Counted from the stretch's first letter, positions 10,658-20,611 are shown. The stretch is DNA of 64,000 nt from AP-15 sp963700195 (GCA_963700195.1 CAVOWQ010000044.1:62001-126000), one strand, 5' to 3'. The notes: generated by a model from the sequence alone, not told the origin. Numbers and translations are program-made.

Positions 10658-11526
10658 GAAGCCTGATCGTCTGCGCCGACGATTTCGGGCTCGACCTCGC
10701 CGTCAACGAAGCTGTCGAGGAGGCGCATCGGCACGGCATTCTGTCGACCGCGAGCCTTATGGTCGGCGCCCCCGCCGCGGCTGATGCGGTGGCGCGCGCC
10801 CGTCGCTTGCCGGACCTGCGGGTCGGTCTGCATCTGGTGCTCGTCGATGGGCAGCCGACAATTCCGTGCGCCGAAATCCCCGGTCTGGTGCGCCGCGACG
10901 GCCGTTTCGATCCGAATATGGGCCGCGCCGGCATTCGGTTTTTTGCTGTGCCGGGGGTTCGCCGTCAGCTCGCGATGGAGATCCGCGCGCAATTCGAGGC
11001 ATTTCGCGCCACCGGCCTGCTTCTCGACCATGTGAACGCCCACAAGCACATGCATCTTCATCCGACGGTCACGCGGATGATGATCGAAATCGGGCGAGAT
11101 TATGGCATGACGGCGGTGCGGGTGCCGTTCGAACCGCTGGGGCCACTGCGCGCAGCCTTCCCCGACGAGCACTTCTCGGCACCGCTTTACCGCCCGTGGA
11201 TCGAGTGGTTACGCCGCCGGTTGCGGAGCGCCGGTCTGTTCGTCAACGATAACCTCTTCGGCCTCGCTTGGACCGGCGAGATGGTGGAAGGACGCCTGTT
11301 GCGGCTCCTGCCGCAGCTACCGCCAGGGGTCAGCGAGATCTATTTTCACCCCGCAACGTTGCGCAGCGCTGCGCTGAGCGCGGCAATGCCCGGCTACCGT
11401 CACAAGGAAGAACTCACGGCCTTGTTGAGCCCCGCCGCAAAAAGCCTGATTGCCAATTTCGGCATCAGGCTAGGCGGCTACAGCGATTTCGTGAGAGCGG
11501 GCGGCCGACAACAATTCGGGCGTTGA
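10654..11526 (+). CDS. hpnK: Hopanoid-associated deacetylase HpnK (apparent CTG start)
   Basis: YdjC/polysaccharide-deacetylase-like family that removes the acetyl group from BHT-N-acetylglucosamine. Metal-site motifs CADDFG near the N-terminus and HVNAHKHMHLHP mid-protein are present. By homology the protein should begin MRSLIVCADDFG, but the codon at that position is CTG (10654), overlapping the hpnJ TGA where an ATGA overlap would be expected. No ATG, GTG or TTG lies between a sensible start and the conserved ADDFG. Either a rare CTG start is used or the base is wrong. Last gene of the hpnIJK run. Confidence 0.9.
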   Translation: MRSLIVCADDFGLDLAVNEAVEEAHRHGILSTASLMVGAPAAADAVARARRLPDLRVGLHLVLVDGQPTIPCAEIPGLVRRDGRFDPNMGRAGIRFFAVPGVRRQLAMEIRAQFEAFRATGLLLDHVNAHKHMHLHPTVTRMMIEIGRDYGMTAVRVPFEPLGPLRAAFPDEHFSAPLYRPWIEWLRRRLRSAGLFVNDNLFGLAWTGEMVEGRLLRLLPQLPPGVSEIYFHPATLRSAALSAAMPGYRHKEELTALLSPAAKSLIANFGIRLGGYSDFVRAGGRQQFGR

Positions 11527-11663
11527 CGCGCAATTGACGCTACCGGCGGGATAATAAAGACCGGCGTCTATACGAAATGCCGCGGAAAATCCGATCCGCG
11601 AACACAAAGCGGACATGCTTCGCGGTCATCCTGCGTAGAATCGGACAGGTAAGGAGGGGAGTC

Positions 11664-11840
11664 ATGGACGAGCGCTTTGAGTGCTGCCGCTATGAGCCGA
11701 GCCTCGAAGATCTGCTCGCGGACGAGGTGATGACGCCCGTGCTGCGCAGTGCCGGTCTCGAGGCGCAGGAGTTTCGCGAGATGATGGTGGAAACTGCGCG
11801 CCGCATCGAGCATCGGGCGCGGCAGCGGAACACCGGGTAA
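11664..11840 (+). CDS. Small acidic hypothetical protein (58 aa)
   Basis: Unrecognised small protein. The start is supported by a strong ribosome-binding site (AAGGAGGGGA) ending 3 bases before the ATG. The sequence is acidic in its N-terminal half (CCRYEPSLEDLLADEVM) and helix-prone afterwards (REMMVETARRIEHRARQR). There is no signal peptide or membrane segment. It stands alone between hpnK and the convergent histidine kinase gene. I recall similar short proteins of unknown role in Bradyrhizobium relatives but cannot assign a function. Confidence 0.6.
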   Translation: MDERFECCRYEPSLEDLLADEVMTPVLRSAGLEAQEFREMMVETARRIEHRARQRNTG

Positions 11841-11858
11841 GGATTTCACGGCCGAAGC

Positions 11859-13301
11859 CTACGTCGGCACTCTCGTGAATTGCAGCCGGACCCGCAGCCC
11901 AGGCGTGTTGTCCTCAAGCGCGACCGAACCGTTGTGCCGACGCGCAATGGCTCGGACGAGGCTCAGGCCGAGGCCGTTTCCGGGGGTCGTACGGCTCGCT
12001 TCGAGGCGGACAAAACGATCCAATACGCTCTGCCGATCCGCCTCGGGAATTCCCGGCCCATGATCTGCTACTTCGAGGATCGCCTGCCCGCTCCTAGGGA
12101 ACACCCGCAGCTCGATCCGGCCGCTCCCGGCATATTTGAGAGCATTGTCGAGGAGATTAGCGAGTGCTTGTGACAAGAGGTGCCAGTCGCCGCGTACGCT
12201 AACGCCGGGTTCGGCCGTCAGAGACAGAGTAAACCCCTTTTCCTCGGCGACCGGCTCGTAGAGATCAGCCGCTGACCGCGCGACTTCCGACAGGTCTAAC
12301 GGCGTGGTCTGATCGAAGTGCGCGCCCGATTCCAATTCCGCGATCCTGAGTAGCGCATTGAATGTCGCGAGCAGGCGATCGGCCTCGTCGATAGCGCCGC
12401 GAATTGCCTCGTCCTGGCTCGCACCTGCGGATGGATCGGAATTCGCCAACGCGCGTTCGAGCCGAGCGCGCAATCGCGAGAGCGGCGTCCTCAGATCGTG
12501 GGCGACGTCATCCGTGACCTCGCGCATTGCATTCATCAGCCGTTCGATCTGGTCGAGCATCCGGTTGAGGTTGGCGGCGAGCTGGTCGAACTCGTCTCTC
12601 GTGCCGTGCAGCGGCACGCGATCGGAAAGATTTCCGGCCATGACGCGTTCGCTCGTTCGGTTCACCTGCTCGACGCGCCGCAACAAATTGCGGCTCATCA
12701 CGGTGCCGCCGATCAGACCGACGCCGAGCGCTATCAACCCGGCCCATAACAGGGTCGTTCTGACTTCGCTTCGAAACGCCGCCGCGTCGCTGATATCGCG
12801 CGCGACCAGCAATCGATACCCGCCCGGAATGACGAACAGTCTGCCCCGCGCCGGATGAACCTCATGGCGACCGTTGATCGTTCGTTCGAGAGCGAAGGAC
12901 AGCCAGGTGGAGTGGGTCGGCACGCCGGCCGGCCACGCCGCAATATTTCCAGCGAGCGGCTGTCCGTCGGGGTCGGTCACCAGATAGATCATCGCGTCGC
13001 CCCGATCGCCGGCGCTGCGCGCCGCCACGATCTGGATCAGCCCGCTCAAACCTCTCTGCGCGTATTGCTCGGCAAGCCCGGTGATTTCGGCGTCGAGGGT
13101 TGCCTCGGTCTGGCGCTCTACAAAATCCGCGCTGGTCAAGTAGACGAACAACAGAACGCCGAGCACCGAGGCCGCAAATACGAGGAAGTAAAGCGCAGCC
13201 AGCCGGAACGCATGAGTCCCGACGATTAGTCGAGCGTTGCGGAGAGTTCGTGCCGCCGATAAGGGCGGCTCAGATGACAACCGAGATTCTTCGATGACCA
13301 T
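11859..13301 (-). CDS. Sensor histidine kinase (EnvZ/OmpR class)
   Basis: Membrane-bound two-component sensor of about 480 residues. Two transmembrane segments (LAALYFLVFAASVLGVLLFV and a second near LLWAGLIALGVGLIGG) flank a periplasmic domain of about 130 residues; then HAMP, the H-box DVAHDLRTPLSRL with the phospho-accepting histidine, N-box NLLDNALKY, G1 DHGPGIP and G2 GNGLGLSLV. It lies 17 bases downstream of its response regulator gene and is probably cotranscribed. The signal is unknown. Confidence 0.93.
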   Translation of the reverse strand: MVIEESRLSSEPPLSAARTLRNARLIVGTHAFRLAALYFLVFAASVLGVLLFVYLTSADFVERQTEATLDAEITGLAEQYAQRGLSGLIQIVAARSAGDRGDAMIYLVTDPDGQPLAGNIAAWPAGVPTHSTWLSFALERTINGRHEVHPARGRLFVIPGGYRLLVARDISDAAAFRSEVRTTLLWAGLIALGVGLIGGTVMSRNLLRRVEQVNRTSERVMAGNLSDRVPLHGTRDEFDQLAANLNRMLDQIERLMNAMREVTDDVAHDLRTPLSRLRARLERALANSDPSAGASQDEAIRGAIDEADRLLATFNALLRIAELESGAHFDQTTPLDLSEVARSAADLYEPVAEEKGFTLSLTAEPGVSVRGDWHLLSQALANLLDNALKYAGSGRIELRVFPRSGQAILEVADHGPGIPEADRQSVLDRFVRLEASRTTPGNGLGLSLVRAIARRHNGSVALEDNTPGLRVRLQFTRVPT

Positions 13302-13318
13302 CGTGCCCGCCTCGCGGG

Positions 13319-13996
13319 CTACTCCGGGGCCCGCAGACAGTATCCGGCGCCGCGAACCGTATGCAGCAGCTGATAATCGAAGCCCTTGTCGATTTTCTGG
13401 CGCAGGCGGCTGATGTGGACATCGATGACGTTGGTCTGCGGATCGAAGTGATAATCCCAGACGTGCTCCAGCAGCATCGTGCGGGTGACCACATGGCCGG
13501 CGTTGCGCATCAAGTATTCCAACAACCGGAATTCGCGCGGCAGCACCTCGATCGGCTTGCCGGCGCGCCTTACGTTGCGTGTCAGCAGGTCTAGCTCGAG
13601 ATCCGCGACCCGCAGCCTGGTCGTGGTTGCCGGCCCCGCACCGCGCCGCAGCAGCGCCTCGAGGCGGGCAAGCAGCTCGCTAAAGGCGAATGGCTTGACC
13701 AAATAGTCGTCGCCGCCGGCGCGCAACCCCTTGACGCGGTCGTCGACGCTGCCCAGCGCGCTGAGGATCAGCGCCGGCGTGCGGATCTCGGCTGCCCGCA
13801 GCGCGCCCAGCACCGAAAGGCCGTCCATGCTCGGCAACATGCGGTCGAGAATCACGGCGCTGTAATCGCTGGAGCTCGCGAGAAATAGAGCTTCGCGTCC
13901 GTCGCCGGCACAGTCGACGGTGTAGCCGCTCTCGCTCAGACCCTTGGTCAAGTAGGTAGCAGTCTCACGATCGTCTTCGACGACAAGAATTTTCAT
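13319..13996 (-). CDS. OmpR-family response regulator
   Basis: Receiver plus winged-helix DNA-binding domain, 225 residues from the ATG at 13996 (MKILVVEDD). The acidic pocket DD is at residues 8-9, the phospho-acceptor aspartate in VILDRMLPSMDG and the switch lysine in DDYLVKPFAF; the C-terminal effector domain ends HTVRGAGYCLRAPE. The open frame continues upstream into the repeat cluster at 14.1 kb but with repeat-like sequence, so I chose the internal start. Partner of the downstream histidine kinase. Confidence 0.95.
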   Translation of the reverse strand: MKILVVEDDRETATYLTKGLSESGYTVDCAGDGREALFLASSSDYSAVILDRMLPSMDGLSVLGALRAAEIRTPALILSALGSVDDRVKGLRAGGDDYLVKPFAFSELLARLEALLRRGAGPATTTRLRVADLELDLLTRNVRRAGKPIEVLPREFRLLEYLMRNAGHVVTRTMLLEHVWDYHFDPQTNVIDVHISRLRQKIDKGFDYQLLHTVRGAGYCLRAPE

Positions 13997-14054
13997 CAAG
14001 CAAGGCGCAATCTCTAGGATGATCATCAGGTGGGATTGGTAGCCGGCCACTGGA

Positions 14055-14195
14055 AGACCCTCACCCGCCTCGCTGCGCTCGGCACCCTCTCCCGCGGTGC
14101 GGGAGAGGGGCTGCGACGCACTCAACTCAAAGCTCCTCTCCCGCACCGCGGGAAAGGGGGGACCAAGCCCCAAGGGCTTGGTGGGGGAGGGTAGC
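14055..14195. repeat. Compound REP/BIME-like palindrome cluster
   Basis: Three hairpins in about 120 bases upstream of the response-regulator gene. The first (14085-14109) is a perfect 11-bp stem with a GGT loop. The second (14135-14157) is a related stem with one mismatch and an ACC loop, so it lies in inverted orientation relative to the first, as in BIME elements. The third (14162-14182) is a perfect 9-bp stem. The CCCTCTCCCGC core resembles the repeats at 18.4 kb and 41.1/41.6 kb. Confidence 0.75.
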
Positions 14196-14251
14196 GCCGC
14201 CTCCAGCTCGTTTTTGTCTTGACCGGGAGGCACGGAGCGACGATGTATTAA

Positions 14252-14268
14252 CGGACCAATTCAGTCCG
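14252..14268. promoter_or_regulatory. Candidate Rrf2/IscR-type operator of the suf operon
   Basis: A perfect 5-bp inverted repeat CGGAC-N7-GTCCG with an AT-rich centre lies about 30 bases before the regulator ATG. Its size and position fit autoregulation by the Rrf2 protein encoded just downstream. Family knowledge: IscR/SufR-like Rrf2 regulators bind comparable short dyads in front of iron-sulfur assembly operons. Assignment is by inference. Confidence 0.5.
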
Positions 14269-14298
14269 AATTAGGTGGAAATCAGGCCCGCGAAAGCG

Positions 14299-14765
14299 AT
14301 GATCATCCTCAGCAAGCTCGCCGATTACGGCGTCATCGTCGCCACTCACCTGGCCGCCCATCCCGACCGGCAGGTCACCGCGGGCGCCGTAGCGATCGAG
14401 ACTCGGCTGCCGCAGGCCACCGTCGCGAAGGTCCTGAAGGCGCTGGCGCATGCCGGCCTCGTCACAGCGGCGCGGGGCGCCGGCGGTGGATACCGCTTGG
14501 CGCGCAGCGCGACATCGATTTCGGTAGCCGAGGTCGTGGCGGCGATCGACGGCGATATCGGGCTGACCCAATGCTCGGTCCATGTCGACGAATGCGCGCG
14601 CACGACCTATTGCCCAACCCGGCCGCATTGGGCGGCGATCAATCGGGCGGTGGGGGAAGCGCTGTCGGCAGTTTCGCTCGATGCGATGCTGACCCCGGCT
14701 GCTTTCGCGCCCCGAGTTTCTCCTTCTCCCAGTCCGTCACAACCTGACGAGCCCAGATTTTCCGC

Positions 14766-14769
<4 letters not shown>
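14299..14769 (+). CDS. Rrf2-family iron-sulfur responsive regulator of the suf operon
   Basis: Winged-helix Rrf2 protein of about 156 residues starting at the ATG at 14299 (MIILSKLADYG); an upstream GTG at 14275 would add 8 residues. The helix-turn-helix and wing are seen in LPQATVAKVLKALAHAGLV and GAGGGYRLAR. Three cysteines (CSVHVDEC and CARTTYC, spacing C-x6-C-x5-C) match those that hold the 2Fe-2S cluster in IscR/SufR. It overlaps sufB by 4 bases. Probably senses Fe-S status and represses or activates suf through the dyad at 14252. Confidence 0.9.
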
Positions 14770-16220
<1,451 letters not shown>

Positions 16221-16304
16221 GTCTCCTGTATTTTACTTGCAATAACAGGACGCCGGTGGTGCGGCAGTCGCCGCTACACATGCGGTTAGCGAAATAGTGC
16301 GGTG

Positions 16305-17055
16305 ATGCTCGAAATCAAAAACCTGCATGCGCGGCTCGCGGACCGCCGCGAGATCCTGCGCGGGATCGATCTCTCGGTGAATGCCGGCGAGGTGCACGCG
16401 ATCATGGGCCCGAACGGCTCGGGCAAGAGCACGCTTGCCGCAGTGCTCGCCGGCCGCGAGGGGTACAACGTAAGCGAAGGCACGGTGACCTATCTTGGCC
16501 GCGACCTCCTGGTGCATGGAAGCCGATGAGAGGGCGCGCGAAGGCTTGTTTCTCGCCTTCCAATATCCGGTCGAGATTCCCGGCGTGAACAACATGTACT
16601 TCCTGCGCACCGCGATCAACGCGCAGCGCCGTCACCGCGGCGAGCCCGAGATCGACGCCGGTCAGTTTCTCAGGATCGTGCGCGCCAAGCTGAAGCTTTT
16701 GGATATCGGCGAGGATCTATTGCAGCGCGCCGTCAATGTCGGTTTTTCAGGCGGCGAGAAGAAGCGCAACGAAATCTTTCAGATGGCGATGCTCGAGCCG
16801 CGTCTGGCCATTCTCGACGAGACCGACAGCGGCCTCGACATCGACGCACTGAAAATGGTGGCACGCGGGGTCAATCAGCAGCGCGCTCCCGACCGCGCGA
16901 TCGTCATGATCACCCACTACCAGCGGCTGCTCGACTATGTCGAGCCGGACCGGGTCCACGTGCTGCAAGGCGGCCGCATCGTCCAGTCGGGCGACAAGAG
17001 CCTCGCCCTGGAACTCGAGCGGCGCGGTTATGGCGTCGTCGAAGACGCGGCGTGA
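16305..17055 (+). CDS. sufC: Fe-S assembly ATPase SufC (one frameshift)
   Basis: ABC-type ATPase that drives SufBCD. Walker A GPNGSGKST, the Q-loop segment AFQYPVEIPGV, the signature FSGGEKKRNEI and Walker B LAILDETDSGLDID with the H-loop ITHYQRLL are present. The frame breaks at about 16514: after GRDLLV one extra base precedes MEADERAREGLF. Corrected length is about 250 residues, as in the family. SufC is essential where SUF is the only Fe-S system, so I read the break as an insertion error. Confidence 0.92.
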
Positions 17056-17074
17056 GGAAACGGGGCCAACCCTG

Positions 17075-18400
17075 ATGAGCGCCGTGGTCGATTTCCCGGT
17101 CAAGCCCGAGGCGCGACCGTACCTCGAAGCATTCGGGCGCGCCCGCCACGGAAATGATCCTGACTGGCTCGCGGGCTATCGCAACCGCAGCCTCGCGCGC
17201 TTCGCCGAGCAGGGTTTTCCGTCTCGGCGCAGCGAAGCCTGGCGTTATCTCGATCTGCGTTCTCTCGAACAGCGGCCGATGCTGCCGGCCGGGCGCGAGA
17301 TCGCTGTCATCCCATCCGCCGTGCGCGCTCAGCTCGCCGAAATTGGCTTGGCCGAACCGGCACACAGGCTCGTGCTCGTCAATGGCAGTTTTGCGGCGGA
17401 GTTGTCTCGGCTTGATCAGCTTCCTTCGGGCGTGTGGCTCAGGCCGATGGCAGCGGCCATCGCCGAGCGGCCGGATCTGGTACGCGCCGGGCTGGAGACG
17501 CAATCGCTGGACCAGCCGTTCGCATCGCTCAATGCAGCGTTTTTCGCCGATGGCTTTGTGCTCGATATCCCTCCCGGTCTTGCCCTGGAGCGGCCGGTCG
17601 AGATCGTCCATCTGTCGGACGACAACACCGGCGGCTCGCTGCATACGCGCAGCGTCGTGGTCGCCGGCCGAGACAGTCGCGCCACACTGGTCGAGATCTA
17701 TGCCGGCGCCGGCGATTATTGGCGCAACGATGTGATCGAGCTGCAGCTCGGCGCGCGCTCCCAGCTTTCCCGAATTACGCTCGTGGAGGAGGGCGCGGAA
17801 GCGCTGCATTTTGGCGAGACGCTCGCGACGCTCGATGCAGCCTCGCGACTTTCCAGCTTTGTCCTGTTGCTGGGCGGCCGGACGGTGCGGCACGAGGCCA
17901 CGGTACGCAGCGAGGGCGAAAGGAGCCGCTGCGATCTCAACGGCGCCTTCCTGCTGTCGGGCCGTCAAGAGGCCAACATTCTGACGACGGTGGATCATAT
18001 GGCGCCGGGCGGCGAAACCCGCGAAATCTTCAAGGGAGTAGCCGCGGGGCGGGCTCACGGCGCCTTTCAGGGCCGCATCACCGTTCGCCCCGGCGCCCAG
18101 AAGGTCGACGCCCATCAGCTGAGCCGCAATTTGGTGCTCGGCCCGCGCGCCGCAATCGACACCAAGCCAGAGCTCGAAATCTACGCCGACGACGTCAAAT
18201 GCAGCCATGGCGCCGCCGTCGGCGATCTCGACGAGGCCGCCCTTTTTTATCTGCGCGCCCGCGGCATTCCGCCCCACGAAGCGCGCCGGATGCTGATCGA
18301 GGCTTTCGCCCGGGAGGCGGTCGAACTAGTTGAGCAGACGCTATTGCGCGAGCACCTGCAGTTACGGCTCGCACGGCGACTGGCGACATTGGAGGAGTAG
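17075..18400 (+). CDS. sufD: Fe-S cluster assembly protein SufD
   Basis: SufB paralogue and partner in the SufBC2D complex. Starts at the ATG at 17075 (MSAVVDFPVKPEARPY), 19 bases after sufC; 441 residues, intact. Characteristic blocks are RRSEAWRYLDLRSL near residue 50, FAVAAGRAHGAFQGR-like sequence (FKGVAAGRAHGAFQGRI) and the C-terminal DDVKCSHGAAVGDLDEAALFYLRARGI. Confidence 0.95.
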   Translation: MSAVVDFPVKPEARPYLEAFGRARHGNDPDWLAGYRNRSLARFAEQGFPSRRSEAWRYLDLRSLEQRPMLPAGREIAVIPSAVRAQLAEIGLAEPAHRLVLVNGSFAAELSRLDQLPSGVWLRPMAAAIAERPDLVRAGLETQSLDQPFASLNAAFFADGFVLDIPPGLALERPVEIVHLSDDNTGGSLHTRSVVVAGRDSRATLVEIYAGAGDYWRNDVIELQLGARSQLSRITLVEEGAEALHFGETLATLDAASRLSSFVLLLGGRTVRHEATVRSEGERSRCDLNGAFLLSGRQEANILTTVDHMAPGGETREIFKGVAAGRAHGAFQGRITVRPGAQKVDAHQLSRNLVLGPRAAIDTKPELEIYADDVKCSHGAAVGDLDEAALFYLRARGIPPHEARRMLIEAFAREAVELVEQTLLREHLQLRLARRLATLEE

Positions 18401-18402
18401 GA

Positions 18403-19695
18403 ATGAGCCGGGCGAGTTTGAGGAGCATCTATCCCGCAGCTCCCACCCTCTTTTCCCCCGCAAGCCGGGGAGGGGAGGGGAGGGGGTTTGACCCGCAGGT
18501 GATAAAGCGCGAGTTTCCAATCTTCGCGAGCAATCCCGGTCTCGTATTCCTCGATAGCGGCGCCAGCGCGCAGAAGCCGCGCTCGGTGATTGATCGGATC
18601 TCGAATTATTACAGCACCGATTACGCCAATGTGCATCGCGGGGTGTACCGGCTGAGCGCCCGCTCGACCGAGCTGTTCGAGGAGGCTCGCGAGAAGATGC
18701 GGGCGTTCCTGAACGCCGCCGATGCGCGCGAGATCATCTTCGTGCGCGGCGCGACCGAGGGCATCAACCTCGTCGCTCAGAGTTGGGGCGCAACCTTCCT
18801 CAAAGCCGGCGACGAGGTATTGATCAGCGAGCTCGAGCATCACTCGAACATCGTGCCTTGGCAATTGCTGCGCGATCGCATCGGCATTCGGCTCGTCGTG
18901 GCCCCGATCGATGCGACCGGGGGCTTGGACGTGGCAGCCTTCGAAGCGCTTCTGTCGCCGCGAACCCGGCTCGTCGCGATGACCCATCTTGCCAATGCGA
19001 CGGGTGCGCTCGTACCGATCGAGACCATCACCCGACTCGCTCACCGGTACGGCGCGAAAGTGCTGATCGACGGCTGCCAGGCGGCGCCGCGGCTCTCGGT
19101 CGATGTCCAAGCTCTCGACTGCGATTTCTATGTTTTTTCCGGACACAAGACTTACGGGCCGACCGGCATCGGCGTGCTTTACGGCCGCTACGAGCTGCTT
19201 TCGGAAATGCCGCCCTGGCAAGGCGGCGGCGAGATGATCCTCAATGTCACCTTCGAAAAGAGTGAGTTCCAGGACCCGCCGCATCGGTTCGAGGCAGGCA
19301 CGCCGGACATCTCGGGCGCGATTGGGCTCGGCACCGCGATCGACTTCATCGAAGATCTCGGGCGCGAGAATATCCTCGAACACGAGGAGGCGCTGACCGG
19401 CTACGGTGTCGACGTGCTTTCGCGCATTCCGGATCTGCGCCTGGTCGAGGCGGGCCAGCGCCGGCTCGGCATTCTCTCTTTCGACCTCGAAGGCGTGCAT
19501 CCGCACGACCTCGCCCAGGTGCTCGATCAGCATCAGGTGGCGGTGCGCGCCGGGCATCACTGCGCGCAGCCGCTCGTCGAGAAACTGGGGCTCGCCGCGA
19601 CCACCCGCGCGTCGCTCGGCGTCTACAATGACGAGAGGGACATCGACAGATTGGCCGAGGCGCTCGAAGCGGCGCGGGAGATGTTCCTGCGATGA
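18403..19695 (+). CDS. sufS: Cysteine desulfurase SufS (N-terminus carries a repeat)
   Basis: PLP-dependent type II cysteine desulfurase that supplies sulfur to SufU. The PLP lysine lies in FSGHKTYGPTGIGVLYG, the active-site cysteine in RAGHHCAQPL, and HHSNIVPWQ is the cofactor-binding block. The N-terminal ~30 residues before FDPQVIKREFPIF are unusual: they are encoded by a G/C-run palindrome (18438-18486) of the kind scattered in this window. If translation begins at the ATG at 18403 the repeat is expressed as a peptide; the GTG at 18499 is an alternative start that would avoid it. Overlaps sufU by 4 bases. Confidence 0.93.
   Translation: MSRASLRSIYPAAPTLFSPASRGGEGRGFDPQVIKREFPIFASNPGLVFLDSGASAQKPRSVIDRISNYYSTDYANVHRGVYRLSARSTELFEEAREKMRAFLNAADAREIIFVRGATEGINLVAQSWGATFLKAGDEVLISELEHHSNIVPWQLLRDRIGIRLVVAPIDATGGLDVAAFEALLSPRTRLVAMTHLANATGALVPIETITRLAHRYGAKVLIDGCQAAPRLSVDVQALDCDFYVFSGHKTYGPTGIGVLYGRYELLSEMPPWQGGGEMILNVTFEKSEFQDPPHRFEAGTPDISGAIGLGTAIDFIEDLGRENILEHEEALTGYGVDVLSRIPDLRLVEAGQRRLGILSFDLEGVHPHDLAQVLDQHQVAVRAGHHCAQPLVEKLGLAATTRASLGVYNDERDIDRLAEALEAAREMFLR
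18438..18486. repeat. REP-like G/C palindrome inside the sufS 5' end
   Basis: A C-rich run, CCCGCAAGCCGGGG core and G-rich run form an imperfect hairpin related to the 41.1/41.6 kb repeats (shared CCCCGCAAGC). It lies in frame in the first 30 codons of sufS, encoding PTLFSPASRGGEGRG, and does not disrupt the frame. Confidence 0.6.
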
Positions 19696-20156
19696 TGGAT
19701 TTGCGCGAGCTCTATCAGGACATCATCCTCGACCACGGCCGCCACCCGCGGAATTTCCGGGCGATCGAGCATCCGACGCATTTCGCACAGGGTTACAACC
19801 CGTTGTGCGGCGACCGGGTGACGGTCTACCTGACGCTCGACGGCGACCGTATCGCCGATGTCAGCTTTCAAGGGCGTGGCTGCGCGATCTCGACCGCGGC
19901 GGCATCGCTGATGACCGAGGTGCTGAAGGGCAAGACCGTCGCCGAGGCCCGTGCCCTTTTCGCGCAATTCCACGCTCGGGCGACCGGCGGCGAGCCGGGA
20001 CCCGACCTGCCGGAGCCCTTGGCCGAGGAGATGGAGCGGCTCGAACCGCTGACCGGGGTCAAAGCTTACCCGGCCCGCGTCAAATGCGCGACGTTGTCGT
20101 GGCACGCGCTCGAAGCGGCGCTGAAGAGCCCGGGCGCGACGGTTAAGACGGAGTAG
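19692..20156 (+). CDS. sufU: Fe-S scaffold / sulfur acceptor SufU (IscU-like)
   Basis: SufU-type protein of 154 residues that accepts sulfur from SufS. The zinc/cluster ligands are in NPLCGDRV, GRGCAIST and RVKCATLSW, and a segment of about 20 residues before the last cysteine (PLAEEMERLEPLTGVKAYPA) is the insertion that separates SufU from IscU. Its presence with sufS, and the absence of sufE and sufA in this operon, point to a SufSU sulfur-transfer pair. ATGA overlap with sufS. Confidence 0.92.
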   Translation: MMDLRELYQDIILDHGRHPRNFRAIEHPTHFAQGYNPLCGDRVTVYLTLDGDRIADVSFQGRGCAISTAAASLMTEVLKGKTVAEARALFAQFHARATGGEPGPDLPEPLAEEMERLEPLTGVKAYPARVKCATLSWHALEAALKSPGATVKTE

Positions 20157-20161
20157 CGAAG

Positions 20162-20548
20162 ATGGACCGCGATCCATTCGACTTCGATGCGAACCCGCCC
20201 GCTGCCGGCGATGATGTCGAGCGCCCGGAGGGCGGCGAGGATGACCCGGCGCTGATGGGACCGGTACTGGAGGCGCTGAAGACCGTTCGGGACCCCGAGA
20301 TCCCGATGGACCTCGTAGAACTCGGCCTCATCTACGAGCTGATCGTCAAGAAGGGCGGCATCGTCTACGTCGAGATGACCCTAACGACGCCGGCTTGTCC
20401 GGTCGCCGCCAGCATGCCGGGTGAAGTCGAAACCGCAATCCGATCCGTCCCCGGGGTCGACGACGTGCGCGTCAAGCTCGTGTGGTCACCCCCTTGGGGA
20501 CCCGACCGGATGAGCGAAGAAGCCCGGCTCGAACTCGGGATGTTGTAA
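20162..20548 (+). CDS. sufT: SufT-like DUF59/MIP18 protein
   Basis: 128-residue protein with a DUF59 domain: VRDPEIPMDLVELGLIY followed by VEMTLTTPACPVAASMPG containing the conserved cysteine. SufT proteins help mature Fe-S proteins. The N-terminal ~35 residues are acidic and low in complexity. It starts 6 bases after sufU and is the last gene of the operon. Confidence 0.9.
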   Translation: MDRDPFDFDANPPAAGDDVERPEGGEDDPALMGPVLEALKTVRDPEIPMDLVELGLIYELIVKKGGIVYVEMTLTTPACPVAASMPGEVETAIRSVPGVDDVRVKLVWSPPWGPDRMSEEARLELGML

Positions 20549-20611
20549 CGAGCGCCGTAACCCTTACCTCCCGCGGCGGACGAGCCGGCCCGACTCGCCT
20601 TGGCGGTCCGA

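Noticed and set aside
9535..11526. One long open frame spanning hpnJ and hpnK could be read as a fused radical SAM-deacetylase protein.
   Set aside because: The joined stretch (about 10425-10655) is out of frame relative to hpnJ; the real hpnJ C-terminus lies in the adjacent frame and ends with its own stop. The fusion is an artefact of an extra base.
11530..11570. Possible terminator after hpnK (GACGC..CCGG / CCGGCGTC).
   Set aside because: The stem is interrupted, the loop is long, and no T-run follows.
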